Shown here piece after piece: positions 1 to 13,200 of a stretch of DNA of 64,000 nucleotides. A program made the position numbers and the translations under genes. The stretch comes from Ridgeia piscesae (Eukaryota; Annelida; Polychaeta; Sabellida; Siboglinidae). A model generated the notes under the pieces. The model was not told the DNA's origin and did no database searches. It saw only the letters and a list, made by a program, of their open reading frames with translations. The stretch lies in the NCBI GenBank assembly GCA_025642075.2, contig JAODUO010000126.1:43501-107500 (forward strand), written 5' to 3'. Position 1 is the first letter of the stretch; each line of letters opens with the position of its first letter.

Positions 1-118
1 GTATTTGAATTACTTTCCATTGTACTTGTATTTAAATACATTTGTATTTAAAAGTATTTGTAATTCCTCAAGAGTATTTGTATTTAAATATATTTCAATG
101 TATTTGACCCCAGGTCTG
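1..118. mobile_element. Terminus of a hAT-like DNA transposon or MITE, cut by the window edge
   Basis: AT-rich sequence built from repeated GTATTTGTATTTAAATA-like words ends in TATTTGACCCCAGGTCTG. Read on the other strand this end starts CAGACCTGGGGTCAAATAC. A CAG...CTG terminus with an AT-rich subterminal region is typical of hAT elements. The partner end is outside the window, so neither the target duplication nor the length can be checked. Confidence 0.45.
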
Positions 119-221
119 TTTCTAATTATGGTAAAATACATGTTGTTAACGATTACTGATTATTTTATGTTAAATAAGTACCTACCACTGTGAAACCTTG
201 CCCCTGTGAGCCTAATCTTGG

Positions 222-470
222 TTGTGTTGTGTTGTGTTTATGCTGTGTTCATCGAGTATGCAAGAGCTGCTTGGGACCCAAACAAATATCAAAGAACTGG
301 AGAACGTAGAGCCCCGAGTGGCAAGATTTGTAATGGGTAATAACTACTTAGAAAGCAGCGTAACTCTGATGATGCAAGACCTAGGCTTAAATGGGACTCC
401 CTAGAACGATGCCATCTAACATTATTTTATAAGCCATGCACCAAGAAACAGCCATTCCTTTTTCGAACCA
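222..470 (+). pseudogene. Decayed non-LTR retrotransposon reverse transcriptase, 3' part
   Basis: Three short pieces in different frames line up in order with the C-terminal region of LINE reverse transcriptases: EYARAAWDPNKYQ, then ELENVEPRVARFVMGNNY with SSVTLMMQDLGL, then LKWDSLERCHL. In intact elements these read as one stretch (LEYA..WDP, LE.VQRRAARFV, SSVT..L, W.SLE.RR). At least two frameshifts separate them here, so the copy is dead. No 5' part or catalytic core is present. It lies upstream of the first ADSS exon seen, probably in an intron. Confidence 0.6.
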
Positions 471-1231
471 CCTTGTTCATTCAGGCAACAACACGTGTGG
501 CCATAGTAAACGATTCATTTAGGTTCCGGCTAGAACTCAAGTATATGCCAACAGTTGGTTTAATAGAACTATAAAGATTTGAATGGACTATCTGAAACAG
601 TTGTGTCTGCCTCCATGGTGGACACTTTTGAATCAAGACAGAGCAAACATTTAAATTCAACGTAGTGCTTCTAAACATGACCCATCCCCACCCACATTGG
701 CATAATGACCTTGAGGTTTTTGCTAATCGTGACATAGATACAGAGGCAACAAACCCTCTGTGATCAGTATGCACACCGCTGCGTGCGTGAACGTGACTTC
801 TGTTGACTAATGTTTTTTCCGTTCGATAAATTTTGTCGATGATGAGTTGGTTCCTTATCCCTGATTCCTGACCCTCTGCAGCTGTGTAAAGTTAGTTTTC
901 TGATCCTCTTAGAACACCAATGTCAGATAAAATTACATTCAACTGGTGGAGAACGTTTACAAAATTAAAAAGTTTGTAAATATTGATAATGGCATTATCA
1001 ATATATTAACAGTATTGGTGTGAGTGTAAATATCATCGATGTCCGACACCAGACAAAACTCTGACCCTCCTCCCCAACAGAAGGTCATTTCGCCTGATAT
1101 CAGATATTCTGAGATGACTACTGATTTTGTGTAGGTTGCGTTTTGGTATGGCTGTTGTCAATTGGTGTTGCTTCTCGATGTTGCAGTATATATTGAGATA
1201 TAATTGCACAAGTTCTGGCTTTTGTTTTCAG

Positions 1232-1289
1232 TGTTTGACTTCCACCAGAAAGCTGATGGCTTGCATGAAGAAAGCAGAGGCAACAAAAG
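1232..1289 (+). CDS. ADSS: ADSS coding exon a
   Basis: The acceptor is tttgttttcag and the donor gtgagt. Two bases finish a split codon, followed by [18 protein letters not shown] and two bases of the next codon. This matches the FDFHQ..DG segment of animal adenylosuccinate synthetases. Confidence 0.93.
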
Positions 1290-4200
1290 GTGAGTCGGTC
1301 ATGAAAGGGTAAAAATGTACTGCCTGGTGCAAGCAACACTTGTCAGTTATATCACGTAAACATGGTCAAAGGGTTAATTATAACATCACCGCATACTTCG
1401 GAGAACAGTGGAACTTGAATTAATTTAGTGTGTTAAGGGTTAATGCAAGTACCTGAGGTATCAATATAATTTATTACTTTGTCATCAGTGGTTGTTAACC
1501 CTTGCCTTGCCAAGCCATCAGTGGTCTATAGTAACTTTTCCAAACCTTCCTTTGTTGTGTGTCTGTCTTAATGATGCAAGAAAAGTAAGTTATCATGTTA
1601 CGGATAGGGTGGTGGGAGCTGTGAGGATGGGTCATATTTCATTTTATCATTAATTTTGGTGACTTCAGCACTGCCAGGCAAGTATGTTACTTGTAAATAC
1701 ATATTTTATAATCATAAAAATATAGATTTGTGTTGCATGAATTTTAACTATTTACCTTCCATTTGTAGTGCATCTACAAAACAATGAATAAAGCTATTAG
1801 TGTACAGCTGTATGTATGTCATCATTTGGCACCAGTTCAGTCTTTAAGGATAAGCAACGCCAAGTAAGTCCTGTGACTGGTTTCGATTTGAAGCTGAAAA
1901 GGCCAAGAATTGCTGCCCTCTGTCATGAAATACAGCCCTAACCCTGATTATAATCTGTGAACTTTGACATGTTGAACCATGCTGTTTAATCTTACAGCCT
2001 TGGCACCACAAAGAAAGGCATTGGCCCAGCGTACTCATCAAAGGTAAACTACCTCAGTAATTACACAATACTGTTAACCCTTTAGACACCAGGCATTTTT
2101 TATGCAAAGCCCCTGGTTCCTCAGAAAAATAGGTCAGATTCCAAAAAATGACAGGAGTGTCCTTTGGGATTTGCATTGTTGCTAGTTTACATTATTTTAT
2201 TTTAAAGGGCATATAATTATCTTCACATTCAATGTAGATATGCTTTTAATAAAAAGGTTTATATGAATTTGAAACGTTGACCATAACGCAACAGATGCAC
2301 CAGTATATCAGTATTTTACTATAACGTGACGTATTACGTGACATAACTTTATTAAGCATCATTTCCTATCAATTGTATTTATTTGAAAGACATTGTAATT
2401 ACCTACATATTGGTACCAATATTATTATTAAACCTTAGATATATGTTGCATATATTCGAATACAATGGAAACATACTTTACAACATGAGAAGCTAGTGTC
2501 CAGTCATAGTACAGCAGCCAAGTGTTTCTGCTACCACTCCGGCCAGCCTTGGTCGAAACATCAGCAAGTGAACAATGTAACAGTCTCGCAAGTTACAGAC
2601 CTTACAAATCCCACAATAAGTTAATACACCTAGACAATCATTGTATTATATCCTAGTTGAGCATACTGACTTCGTACAAGAATAGGGGACACAGAGTATG
2701 GGACTCATCTCGTAGACAGGTGTGTTTACAAAATGAGCTTGACTGACGAACTTCCCTGACAACAACACTGATCATCGTAATGAAGCATCGACTAAAGTCG
2801 CATATTCAATATCTGTAACGGCTTGAATAACAAACATTTTGACAAGCTTCTTCTGCAGTCAAATGATTCGAACCAGTTGACGTCATTTTGCTAACTCAAG
2901 AAATGGGCCAGATTTGAGAGAAAAATGCGCGAAACTCCGAAAAGTTTACTATCCATGGTAGCCAGAAATACCCACAATGCATTGATAATATGTTAATCCT
3001 TGAAGTTGAATGTGTTTCAAAAGTATCCTCTAGAGAATGCCTCTGGAATAGGACTATAATATTTTGGAGTGGGTTTAGCCGACTTGATGTGTTGGAAGTC
3101 AGGCGGTTTGGCCGACTTCAGGTCTAAAGGGTTAAATGTACTCTAACAGCTTTTCAAAACTCAGATTACATTTGATCTAATGGAATACTTACTGCTCAGT
3201 TTTTTGTTTTTATGTAAATAAAAATTTCCAGGGAGTTTGTCACAGGAGATGTCACTGTCATGTATTGTTTGTGTTGACATGTATTGTTTGTGTTGACATG
3301 TATTGTTTGTGTTGACTTATGTGTCTTGTGTTGACTTGTGTGTCTTGTGTTGACTTGTGTGTCATGTGTTGACTTGTGTGTCTTGTGTTGACTTGTGTGT
3401 CTTGTGTTGACTTGGGTGTCATGTGTTGACTTGTGTGTCATGTGTTGACTTGTGTGTCATGTGTTGACTTGTGTTGACTTGTGTGTCATGTGTTGACTTG
3501 TGTGTCATGTGTTGACTTGTGTGTCTTGTGTGTCATGTGTTGACTTGTGTGTCATGTGTTGACTTGTGTGTCTTGTGTTGACTTGTGTGTCTTGTGTTGA
3601 CTTGTGTGTCATGTGTTGACTTGTGTGTCATGTGTTGACTTGTGTGTCATGTGTTGGCTTGTGTGTCTTGTGTTGACTTGTGTGTCTTGTGTTGACTTGT
3701 GTGTCTTGTGTTGACTTATGTGTCATGTGTTGACTTGTGTGTCTTGTGTTGACTTGTGTGTCATGTGTTGACTTGTGTGTCATGTGTTGACTTGTGTGTC
3801 TTGTGTTGACTTGTGTGTCATGTGTTGACTTGTGTGTCTTGTGTTGTCTTGTGTTGACTTGTGTGTCTTGTGTTGACTTGTGTGTCTTGTGTTGACTTGT
3901 GTGTCATGTGTTGACTTGTGTGTCTTGTGTTGACTTGTGTGTCTTGTGTTGACTTGTGTGTCATGTGTTGAATTGTGTGTCTTGTGTTGACTTGTGTGTC
4001 GTGTGTTGTCTTGTGTTGACCTGTGTGTCTTGTGTTGACTTGTGTGCCATGTGTTGACTTGTGTGTCATGTGTTGACTTGTGTGTCTTGTGTTGACTTGT
4101 GTGTCTTGTGTTGACTTGTGTTGACTTGTGTTGACTTGTGTTGTCTTGTGTTGACTTGTGTGTCATGTGTTGACTTGTGTGTCATGTGTTGACTTGTGTG

Positions 4201-7200
4201 TCATGTGTTGACTTGTGTGTCTTGTGTTGACTTGTGTGTCATGTGTTGACTTGTGTGTCATGTGTTGACTTGTGTGTCATGTGTTGACTTGTGTGTCATG
4301 TGTTGACTTGTGTGTCATGTGTTGACTTGTGTGTCATGTGTTGACTTGTGTGTCATGTGTTGACTTGTGTGTCTTGTGTTGACTTGTGTGTCATGTGTTG
4401 ACTTGTGTGTCTTGTGTTGACTTGTGTGTCATGTGTTGACTTGAAGGCAACAAGGAATGGACTGCGGGTCGGGGATTTGGTGGGAGACTTTGGCGTATTC
4501 ACAGACAGGTGAGTCGCGGGAAAGTCATTGTGTCGAGAAATAAAACAAATTCTGCTATGCAGAAGACTGTGTTAGCCCTGCTTAAAATAGGTGGGGCTAG
4601 CAGTAAAATGTAATCAGTTAAAGTGCTGTATTCGTTCTAGTAAGTGCTTTTTTTAGCAGTGTCTAACAGTTTAAACTTCCATTTTGCATATCCAAGTTAA
4701 TATGTATTTTTACTTTAAAGACTCGTCAAATATGACATGTTAACTTTGTCAATACTATATAACTAGTGTTTGTTATTGTTAGAATTGATGTAATATGTAG
4801 TAGGTAAGTTGTGTGTGTGTAATGCTACAATCTAATGAATACAGTTTACTCTAGTCTTTATATAATGTGGTAACAATGATAGAATGTTTGATTTATAGTT
4901 GGCCAACTTCTAGATATCTTGTAATTGACTATCTTCTAATTGGAATATTTTTTCTAATCGTACGTGTCTCTGACTATGTTTCTCGTACAATTAGATTCCG
5001 CAACTTGGCACAGTACTACATGCAGCGATATCCAACTCTGGATATCGAGGTGGAAACAGAGATAGAGCGATATCAAGTAAGGAATATCTACACGTATTCA
5101 CTTCTCCTTGTTACATCTGACATCATCCATGATTTATAGACACAGTTCTTGGGTTTTATTTCATATACTGTAAAAATTGTGACACTAGCGACATTGTATG
5201 AATTAGCTAAATAAACACATTTATTGACCCCGTCGGTAAGCAAAATTAATCCAAATTAATATCAATGGGTGATGGAGTTAGCTAACTATAAAGGTATATC
5301 ACTTTATGATAAACTACTCATTTAAATGTTTCAATTAATGTATTGAGAAAGAAAATTACGACACTTAAGATTTGTATTTCAAGCCCTGTTGAATGACGTA
5401 GCAGGTGATATAATTAATATATTTTGTTTCATGTTATTGACATCTTGCACTACTCAGCTTTGTTACTGTAGACAGAGGAAATGTGATATTTTTTCGCAAA
5501 GCCCGAGTTCCTTAGTGGGCAGCATTAAAATTTTAGCAATGTGAATGAATAAAAATGATATAGAAACCCTGTATGCACATTCCAACAAGTATAGTTCACA
5601 TTTGTTTTATTCATGCAGAAAATTCCACAGAATGTTATTATCTCTTGTAGGAGCTGCGTAATAAAATCAAACCAGTGGTTGTCGACACAGTCACATTTAT
5701 GAACAAGGCGCTTCAAAACCCGAGTAAAAGAATACTGGTAGAGGGCGCCAATGCCACAATGCTCGACATCGACTTTGGTAGGTCACAAATATTTCTTTGT
5801 GAAAATTAAATAATGTTAGTCAATTTTTGGCATGTAAGTGCTGCGTGTTTCTCTAAACCGTCCAGATACATACCTGGAAAATTACCAAAAACTGTCCATT
5901 TATATTGTAGATATTTCTCTGATAACCGTCTAGCCTATTTCTTGTTTTGTTATCTTACTGCATTTGTACTCATAACTTTTCAATATTCATAGTTTTTATC
6001 AGTTTACTTTACATTACTATGTGTGGAAATTGCTATGAATTAAGTCAATACGAACTTGCATTTGATTAAATTGAGCATTTTGGGCTAACTCCAATTCTTT
6101 GCCTCAGTAAATCTGAAGATGTCTCCACAATTTTAAGTTATAAACATGTAAACCCATCTGCAGTGCAGTAAGAGCTGCTAGCTAAACGTTTCAAATACAG
6201 ATTTGGTAAAATGAATTTTCTTGTTCTTATTACACATGAGATCAATTAAAATAATTAAAAAAAAACAATTATGTGACTTATACATTTACATAGATGTATT
6301 CACCTTTTACAAAACCGAGTGCTGATATTCAAGCTACCGAATTACCAGTGCATATTTGAATACCCTAAGATTTTACTAAAACAATCATTTATATATTTCA
6401 CTTTTTTACACCCGCTATATTTTATATCAGAATAAATAACACAGTGTGGTGACTGAATGTTGTCGAACACAAAATAACTGTGCATTGGTTTTTTTGGAAC
6501 AGACGAGAATGTTATTATTTATGCATCCAATAGGGCTTGTAAGTCTCACGTGCGAAAATGAGGCTGGGGCCAGGAAGTCCATATTCTCCATCTTAACATA
6601 TAGGACTTTGTTTTTGGTTGTAATAATCGAACTGTTCCCAAATAGCGTGTTTCAGTTATGTTGTCCGAAGGATTATTACAAGCAGAAGCAGTGGAACACT
6701 TTGCCGGTGACAATGATCACGGAAATCATAAATTTTAATCAATTATTATGGTGGTTGCCATGACATTAGCGGCAAGTACTTGTGTTTGGTGATTTGACTA
6801 ATAATGAAGACTGACATTTTTTTGCGCAGTACAATCAGTTTTGGGCAAACGTATACATGTGTTATGATTATGTGCATTTAGACAACTTAGGCAACCACAA
6901 CGTATAACAATGTAAAATGCAAATCCCGTAAAAGACACAAAAAGCCTAAAATCGTGTCTATTATCTGCACTATGTAAATAGCTATATGTCTATGATAGTG
7001 TGGTAAACTCAATATTAAATCAGACATTTAAGATAAGAAACGTATAACACAAGACATTTATGACCTGATTTTCCTAGTATTCATCAGTCAGAAGCTACAA
7101 CTGTCATCCATCGTTAGAATATTATTCTTGTGTCCAGTCCCCAATCAGCTCCAGTCACGCGGAGTCTCGCCATGTATCGTGACCCAATTACAGGCCCTAT

Positions 7201-10200
7201 TAGATATCATTGTAGTACTGGTATATTTCGTATTTGGACATCAAAAAACCATGTTCATGATTAGATAAACCACTCGATTAAGTGGCTTTAATTAACATGT
7301 TTGTGCATCAGGAACATACCCCATGGTGACGTCCAGCAACTGTACAGTTGGTGGAGTCTGTACTGGCCTGGGAATCCCACCCCGCAATATAGGAGACGTA
7401 TACGGAGTGGTCAAGGCCTACACAACACGTATCGGCAGTGGCAGCTTCCCCACTGAGTTTGATGAGGTATGTGCTGTAGTTTCCCCACCTAGTTTGATGA
7501 GGTATGTGCTGTAGTTTCCCCACCTAGTTTGATGAGGTATGTGCTGTAGTTTCCCCACCTAGTTTGATGAGGTATGTGCTGTAGTTTCCCCACCTAGTTT
7601 GATGAGGTATGTGCTGTAGTTTCCCCACCTAGTTTGATGAGGTATGTGCTGTAGTTTCCCCACCTAGTTTGATGAGGTATGTGCTGTAGTTTCCCCACCT
7701 AGTTTGATGAGGTATGTGCTGTAGTTTCCCCACCTAGTTTGATGAGGTATGTGCTGTAGTTTCCCCACCTAGTTTGATGAGGTATGTGCTGTAGTTTCCC
7801 CACCTAGTTTGATGAGGTATGTGCTGTAGTTTCCCCACCTAGTTTGATGAGGTATGTGCTGTAGTTTCCCCACCGAGTTTGATGAGGTATGTGCTGTAGT
7901 TTCCCCACCTAGTTTGATGAGGTATGTGCTGTAGTTTCCCCACCTAGTTTGATGAGGTATGTGCTGTAGTTTCCCCACCTAGTTTGATGAGGTATGTGCT
8001 GTAGTTTTCCCACCTAGTTTGATGAGGTATGTGCTGTAGTTTCCCCACCTAGTTTGATGAGGTATGTGCTGTAGTTTCCCCACCTAGTTTGATGAGGTAT
8101 GTGCTGTAGTTTCCCCACCTAGTTTGATGAGGTATGTGCTGTAGTTTTCCCACCTAGTTTGATGAGGTATGTGCTGTAGTTTCCCCACCTAGTTTGATGA
8201 GGTATGTGCTGTAGTTTCCCCACCTAGTTTGATGAGGTATGTGCTGTAGTTTCCCCACTGAGTTTGATGAGGTATGTGCTGTAGTTTCCCCACCTAGTTT
8301 GATGAGGTATGTGCTGTAGTTTCCCCACCTAGTTTGATGAGGTATGTGCTGTAGTTTCCCCACCTAGTTTGATGAGGTATGTGCTGTAGTTTCCCCACCG
8401 AGTTTGATGAGGTATGTGCTGTAGTTTCCCCACCTAGTTTGATGAGGTATGTGCTGTAGTTTCCCCACCTAGTTTGATGAGGTATGTGCTGTAGTTTCCC
8501 CACCTAGTTTGATGAGGTATGTGCTGTAGTTTTCCCACTGAGTTTGATGAGGCATGTGCTGTAGTTTTCCCACTGAGTTTGATGAGGTATGTGCTGTAGT
8601 TTTCCCACTGAGTTTGATGAGGTATGTGCTGTAGTTTCCCCACCTAGTTTGATGAGGTATGTGCTGTAGTTTCCCCACCTAGTTTGATGAGGTATGTGCT
8701 GTAGTTTCCCCACCTAGTTTGATGAGGTATGTGCTGTAGTTTCCCCACCTAGTTTGATGAGGTATGTGCTGTAGTTTCCCCACCTAGTTTGATGAGGTAT
8801 GTGCTGTAGTTTTCCCACTGAGTTTGATGAGGTATGTGCTGTAGTTTTCCCACTGAGTTTGATGAGGTATGTGCTGTAGTTTTCCCACTGAGTTTGATGA
8901 GGTATGTGCTGTAGTTTCCCCACCTAGTTTGATGAGGTATGTGCTGTAGTTTCCCCACCTAGTTTGATGAGGTATGTGCTGTAGTTTTCCCACTGAGTTT
9001 GATGAGGTATGTGCTGTAGTTTCCCCACCTAGTTTGATGAGGTATGTGCTGTAGTTTTCCCACTGAGTTTGATGAGGTATGTGCTGTAGTTTCCCCACCT
9101 AGTTTGATGAGGTATGTGCTGTAGTTTTCCCACCTAGTTTGATGAGGTATGTGCTGTAGTTTTCCCACTGAGTTTGATGAGGTATGTGCTGTAGTTTTCC
9201 CACTGAGTTTGATGAGGTATGTGCTGTAGTTTCCCCACCTAGTTTGATGAGGTATGTACTGTAGTTTCCCCACCTAGTTTGATGAGGTATGTGCTGTAGT
9301 TTCCCCACCTAGTTTGATGAGGTATGTGCTGTAGTTTCCCCACCTAGTTTGATGAGGTATGTGCTGTAGTTTCCCCACCTAGTTTGATGAGGTATGTGCT
9401 GTAGTTTTCCCACTGAGTTTGATGAGGTATGTGCTGTAGTTTTCCCACTGAGTTTGATGAGGTATGTGCTGTAGTTTTCCCACTGAGTTTGATGAGGTAT
9501 GTGCTGTAGTTTCCCCACCTAGTTTGATGAGGTATGTACTGTAGTTTTCCCACTGAGTTTGATGAGGTATGTGCTGTAGTTTCCCCACCTAGTTTGATGA
9601 GGTATGTGCTGTAGTTTCCCCACCTAGTTTGATGAGGTATGTGCTGTAGTTTCCCCACCTAGTTTGATGAGGTATGTGCTGTAGTTTCCCCACCTAGTTT
9701 GATGAGGTATGTGCTGTAGTTTTCCCACTGAGTTTGATGAGGTATGTGTTGTAGTTTTCCCACTGAGTTTGATGAGGTATGTGCTGTAGTTTTCCCACTG
9801 AGTTTGATGAGGTATGTGCTGTAGTTTCCCCACCTAGTTTGATGAGGTATGTGCTGTAGTTTTCCCACTGAGTTTGATGAGGTATGTGCTGTAGTTTCCC
9901 CACCTAGTTTGATGAGGTATGTGCTGTAGTTTCCCCACCTAGTTTGATGAGGTATGTGCTGTAGTTTCCCCACCTAGTTTGATGAGGTATGTGCTGTAGT
10001 TTCCCCACCTAGTTTGATGAGGTATGTGCTGTAGTTTTCCCACTGAGTTTGATGAGGTATGTGCTGTAGTTTCCCCACCTAGTTTGATGAGGTATGTGCT
10101 GTAGTTTCCCCACCTAGTTTGATGAGGTATGTGCTGTAGTTTCCCCACCTAGTTTGATGAGGTATGTGCTGTAGTTTCCCCACCTAGTTTGATGAGGTAT

Positions 10201-13200
10201 GTGCTGTAGTTTTCCCACTGAGTTTGATGAGGTATGTGCTGTAGTTTCCCCACCTAGTTTGATGAGGTATGTGCTGTAGTTTCCCCACCTAGTTTGATGA
10301 GGTATGTGCTGTAGTTTCCCCACCTAGTTTGATGAGGTATGTGCTGTAGTTTCCCCACCTAGTTTGATGAGGTATGTGCTGTAGTTTCCCCACCTAGTTT
10401 GATGAGGTATGTGCTGTAGTTTCCCCACCTAGTTTGATGAGGTATGTGCTGTAGTTTCCACCTAGTTTGATGAGGTATGTGCTGTAGTTTCCCCACCTAG
10501 TTTGATGGGGTATGTGCTGTAGTTTCCCCACCTAGTTTGATGGGGTGTGAGCTGTAGTTTCCCCACTGAGTTTGATGAGGTATGGGCTGTAGTTTCCCCA
10601 CTGAGTTTGATGAGATATGTGCTGTAGTTTTCCCACTGAGTTCGATGAGATATGGGCTGTAGTTTCCCCACTGAGTTCGAGTTAATATCTGATAAAAAAA
10701 GTATCCTTTTTTAATTTGTTATTTCAAATTCAGTCTAAGGGGTTAAAAAGTGCTGCCACCTCACGGCGACTGGGTAATCGCACTGCGGTCGCCATTTTCT
10801 TTGTCTTTCCAGCCGCACACAATGACCTAACCATGAAAATGACCTCTTACAACCGCCAAACTTCCCTTCTTGTAATTTATATTACATATACATTCGCTAG
10901 GTTATAAAATAAAATCATTTAAATTCCTGTGAAGAATAAAGTTCACCAAAAAAAAACGTGCTAAACTCAACATTATCGGCAGTGATTACGCGCAGGCCAT
11001 AGATTACCGTAGCGTACCATTGCGGTGTCACTACATAAATGAGTGTCAGAAATTTTGGCTTTATCCTAAACTGACTTAAACCTCAGCGTAAACCCGAAAC
11101 TTTAATCCTACACAATATGGATATTACAGTAATCACAGAGCTACCCATAGTCGCTGGCGATGTCTTGCCAGCAAGTTTTTGTGCGAGTTTGTTTTGTGAA
11201 TTTTATTTGTTTCAATAATGTGATTTCATTTTGTAACCTAGTGTGTGTATATGTATATAAGATATGTGAGAAAAGTTTGGTGGCTGTTAGCTGTCGTTTT
11301 CTTAGTTGTCAGAAAATAAAAGATTGCCAAAATTAATGGTCATCATCACGCGATTCTTTGTTTTTATGCACATCCGTGCCCCATTAATCACACGTTTAAT
11401 GAGAGTTTGTTGCGAGATTTAAGTTACAAAATGTCAGAGGTAAAATTCAAATTGCCGTGGTCACATTTGGTGGTTGTTAATGATGGGACGTTTATATAGC
11501 GTCAGTGGAAAAACGGTCATAAAGACGAGTGGTTATTAATCAGAGAGTCGTTCACAAGGGGTTCTACTGTCACAAAACTTGCAAAAATTTAAATGAAAAA
11601 AAATGAAACCTCTATGGTAATTTAGTCAATTTACATGCCATTAAATATATAATGAACCATACTAACTTTCTGTGCATAGCCATTTTATGCTACTTAATGG
11701 TCTTAATTAGTCTGGAGCGAAGACTAATTCAGCATTGGAATCCTTGTGTGAATCCTCAATGGGGATTTTGCATAGAAACAATGTGAAATGATCAGCTGCA
11801 TTTTCCAGGCCCTTGACAATGAGATACGGACGAAGGGAGCAGAGTTTGGAGTGACCACCGGCCGCCCTCGTCGATGTGGCTGGCTGGACGTCGTCATGCT
11901 CAGATACGCTCACATGATCAACGGATTCTCAGCGTCAGTGACTTTCTCTCACGTTGAAACATTATCAAATAAATATGATTGGGCACAATTGCAAGGGAAA
12001 CGCTGAAATAGCTTTGCTTGAGTGAGAATATCGATTGTGATTATTTGCAATTTTAGTAACTTCGTATTTTACCATCAGTCTCAGGAATTACTATTTTCTT
12101 CCCAATTTTACACGCGTGATTTGACACGTAAATATGTTAGCTTCGTTGTTGTCGGTCACAAATTGTGCATTCTCCGTTCGACCATGTGACGTAACTTTGC
12201 AACAAAATGACACTTAAGTGTTGTCCCTTAGCTCAACAACACTACTTGTCTCTCTGCACTCCCAACGTTTGAATCACTGCAACCTATCACAAGTTTTTGA
12301 CATTAATTTCAATATTTTATACAAATTTAAAGCATACCGCCATAAAACATGTGTTAATCAAACTAGAAAAACCATTGTTCAAGATGACTGATTTGTTCCT
12401 TCATTTTATAATCACTACAATTACTAACAGAAATCATACTTCTTCTTCGTCGCCTTTTCCCACTAGGTGGTGTCAGCGACCCGAATTCTTGATTTCCAGA
12501 ATGTTCTGTCCTGGTCATCCTCCGGGGTGATCCGCAGTGCCTGCATATCCCTTCGGACACAATCCATCCATCTCCCTCTTGGTCTTTTTCCTGGCACTAT
12601 CATATCAACAATTGCTCTGTCATTGTTTTCTTCCATTCTCTGCATGTGTCCATACCAGCGTAGCCTCATTTCTCTGTGACTTTCTCTTGTATGCTATTCA
12701 CTCCTAGGCCCTAGCTCCTTTCTGATGTCCACACTCTTTACTTTGTCTCTCAGTGTTACACCAGAAATCATACTATAGCAATATTAAAATGTGAAGTACC
12801 ATGTTTTTAAATTGATATGTTATTTGAAAACGGCTAAGTGAAACAAGGCATTTTTGTTATGCAAAACAATAATCAAAATACTTGTACATTCCCTTTACGA
12901 GGAATATCTCGTCTGAAGATCATCCGTACTACCATAATGTCATTTATAAAATATTCATATTTTCAATTGATTGCAGCGTCATATTGACAAAGTTGGATGT
13001 CCTTGACGAGCTTCCTGAAATCAAAATTGGCATCGCCTATTTGAAGGACGGAAAAACACTGGGCTATATTCCATGTAAGCATTACATATAACTTGTATAC
13101 TGTAGTTTTTTGTTGTAAAAATTTAGAACATTCTTAAGAAACACTACAATTATAAATAGATGTGGTATTTTATCTCTTCAAATTTATACACAAGAATTTT

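Noticed and set aside
7446..10680. CRISPR-like array of regular repeats (also the 29-, 35- and 63-bp arrays elsewhere)
   Set aside because: There are no unique spacers between repeats, no cas genes, and the setting is an animal gene with introns.
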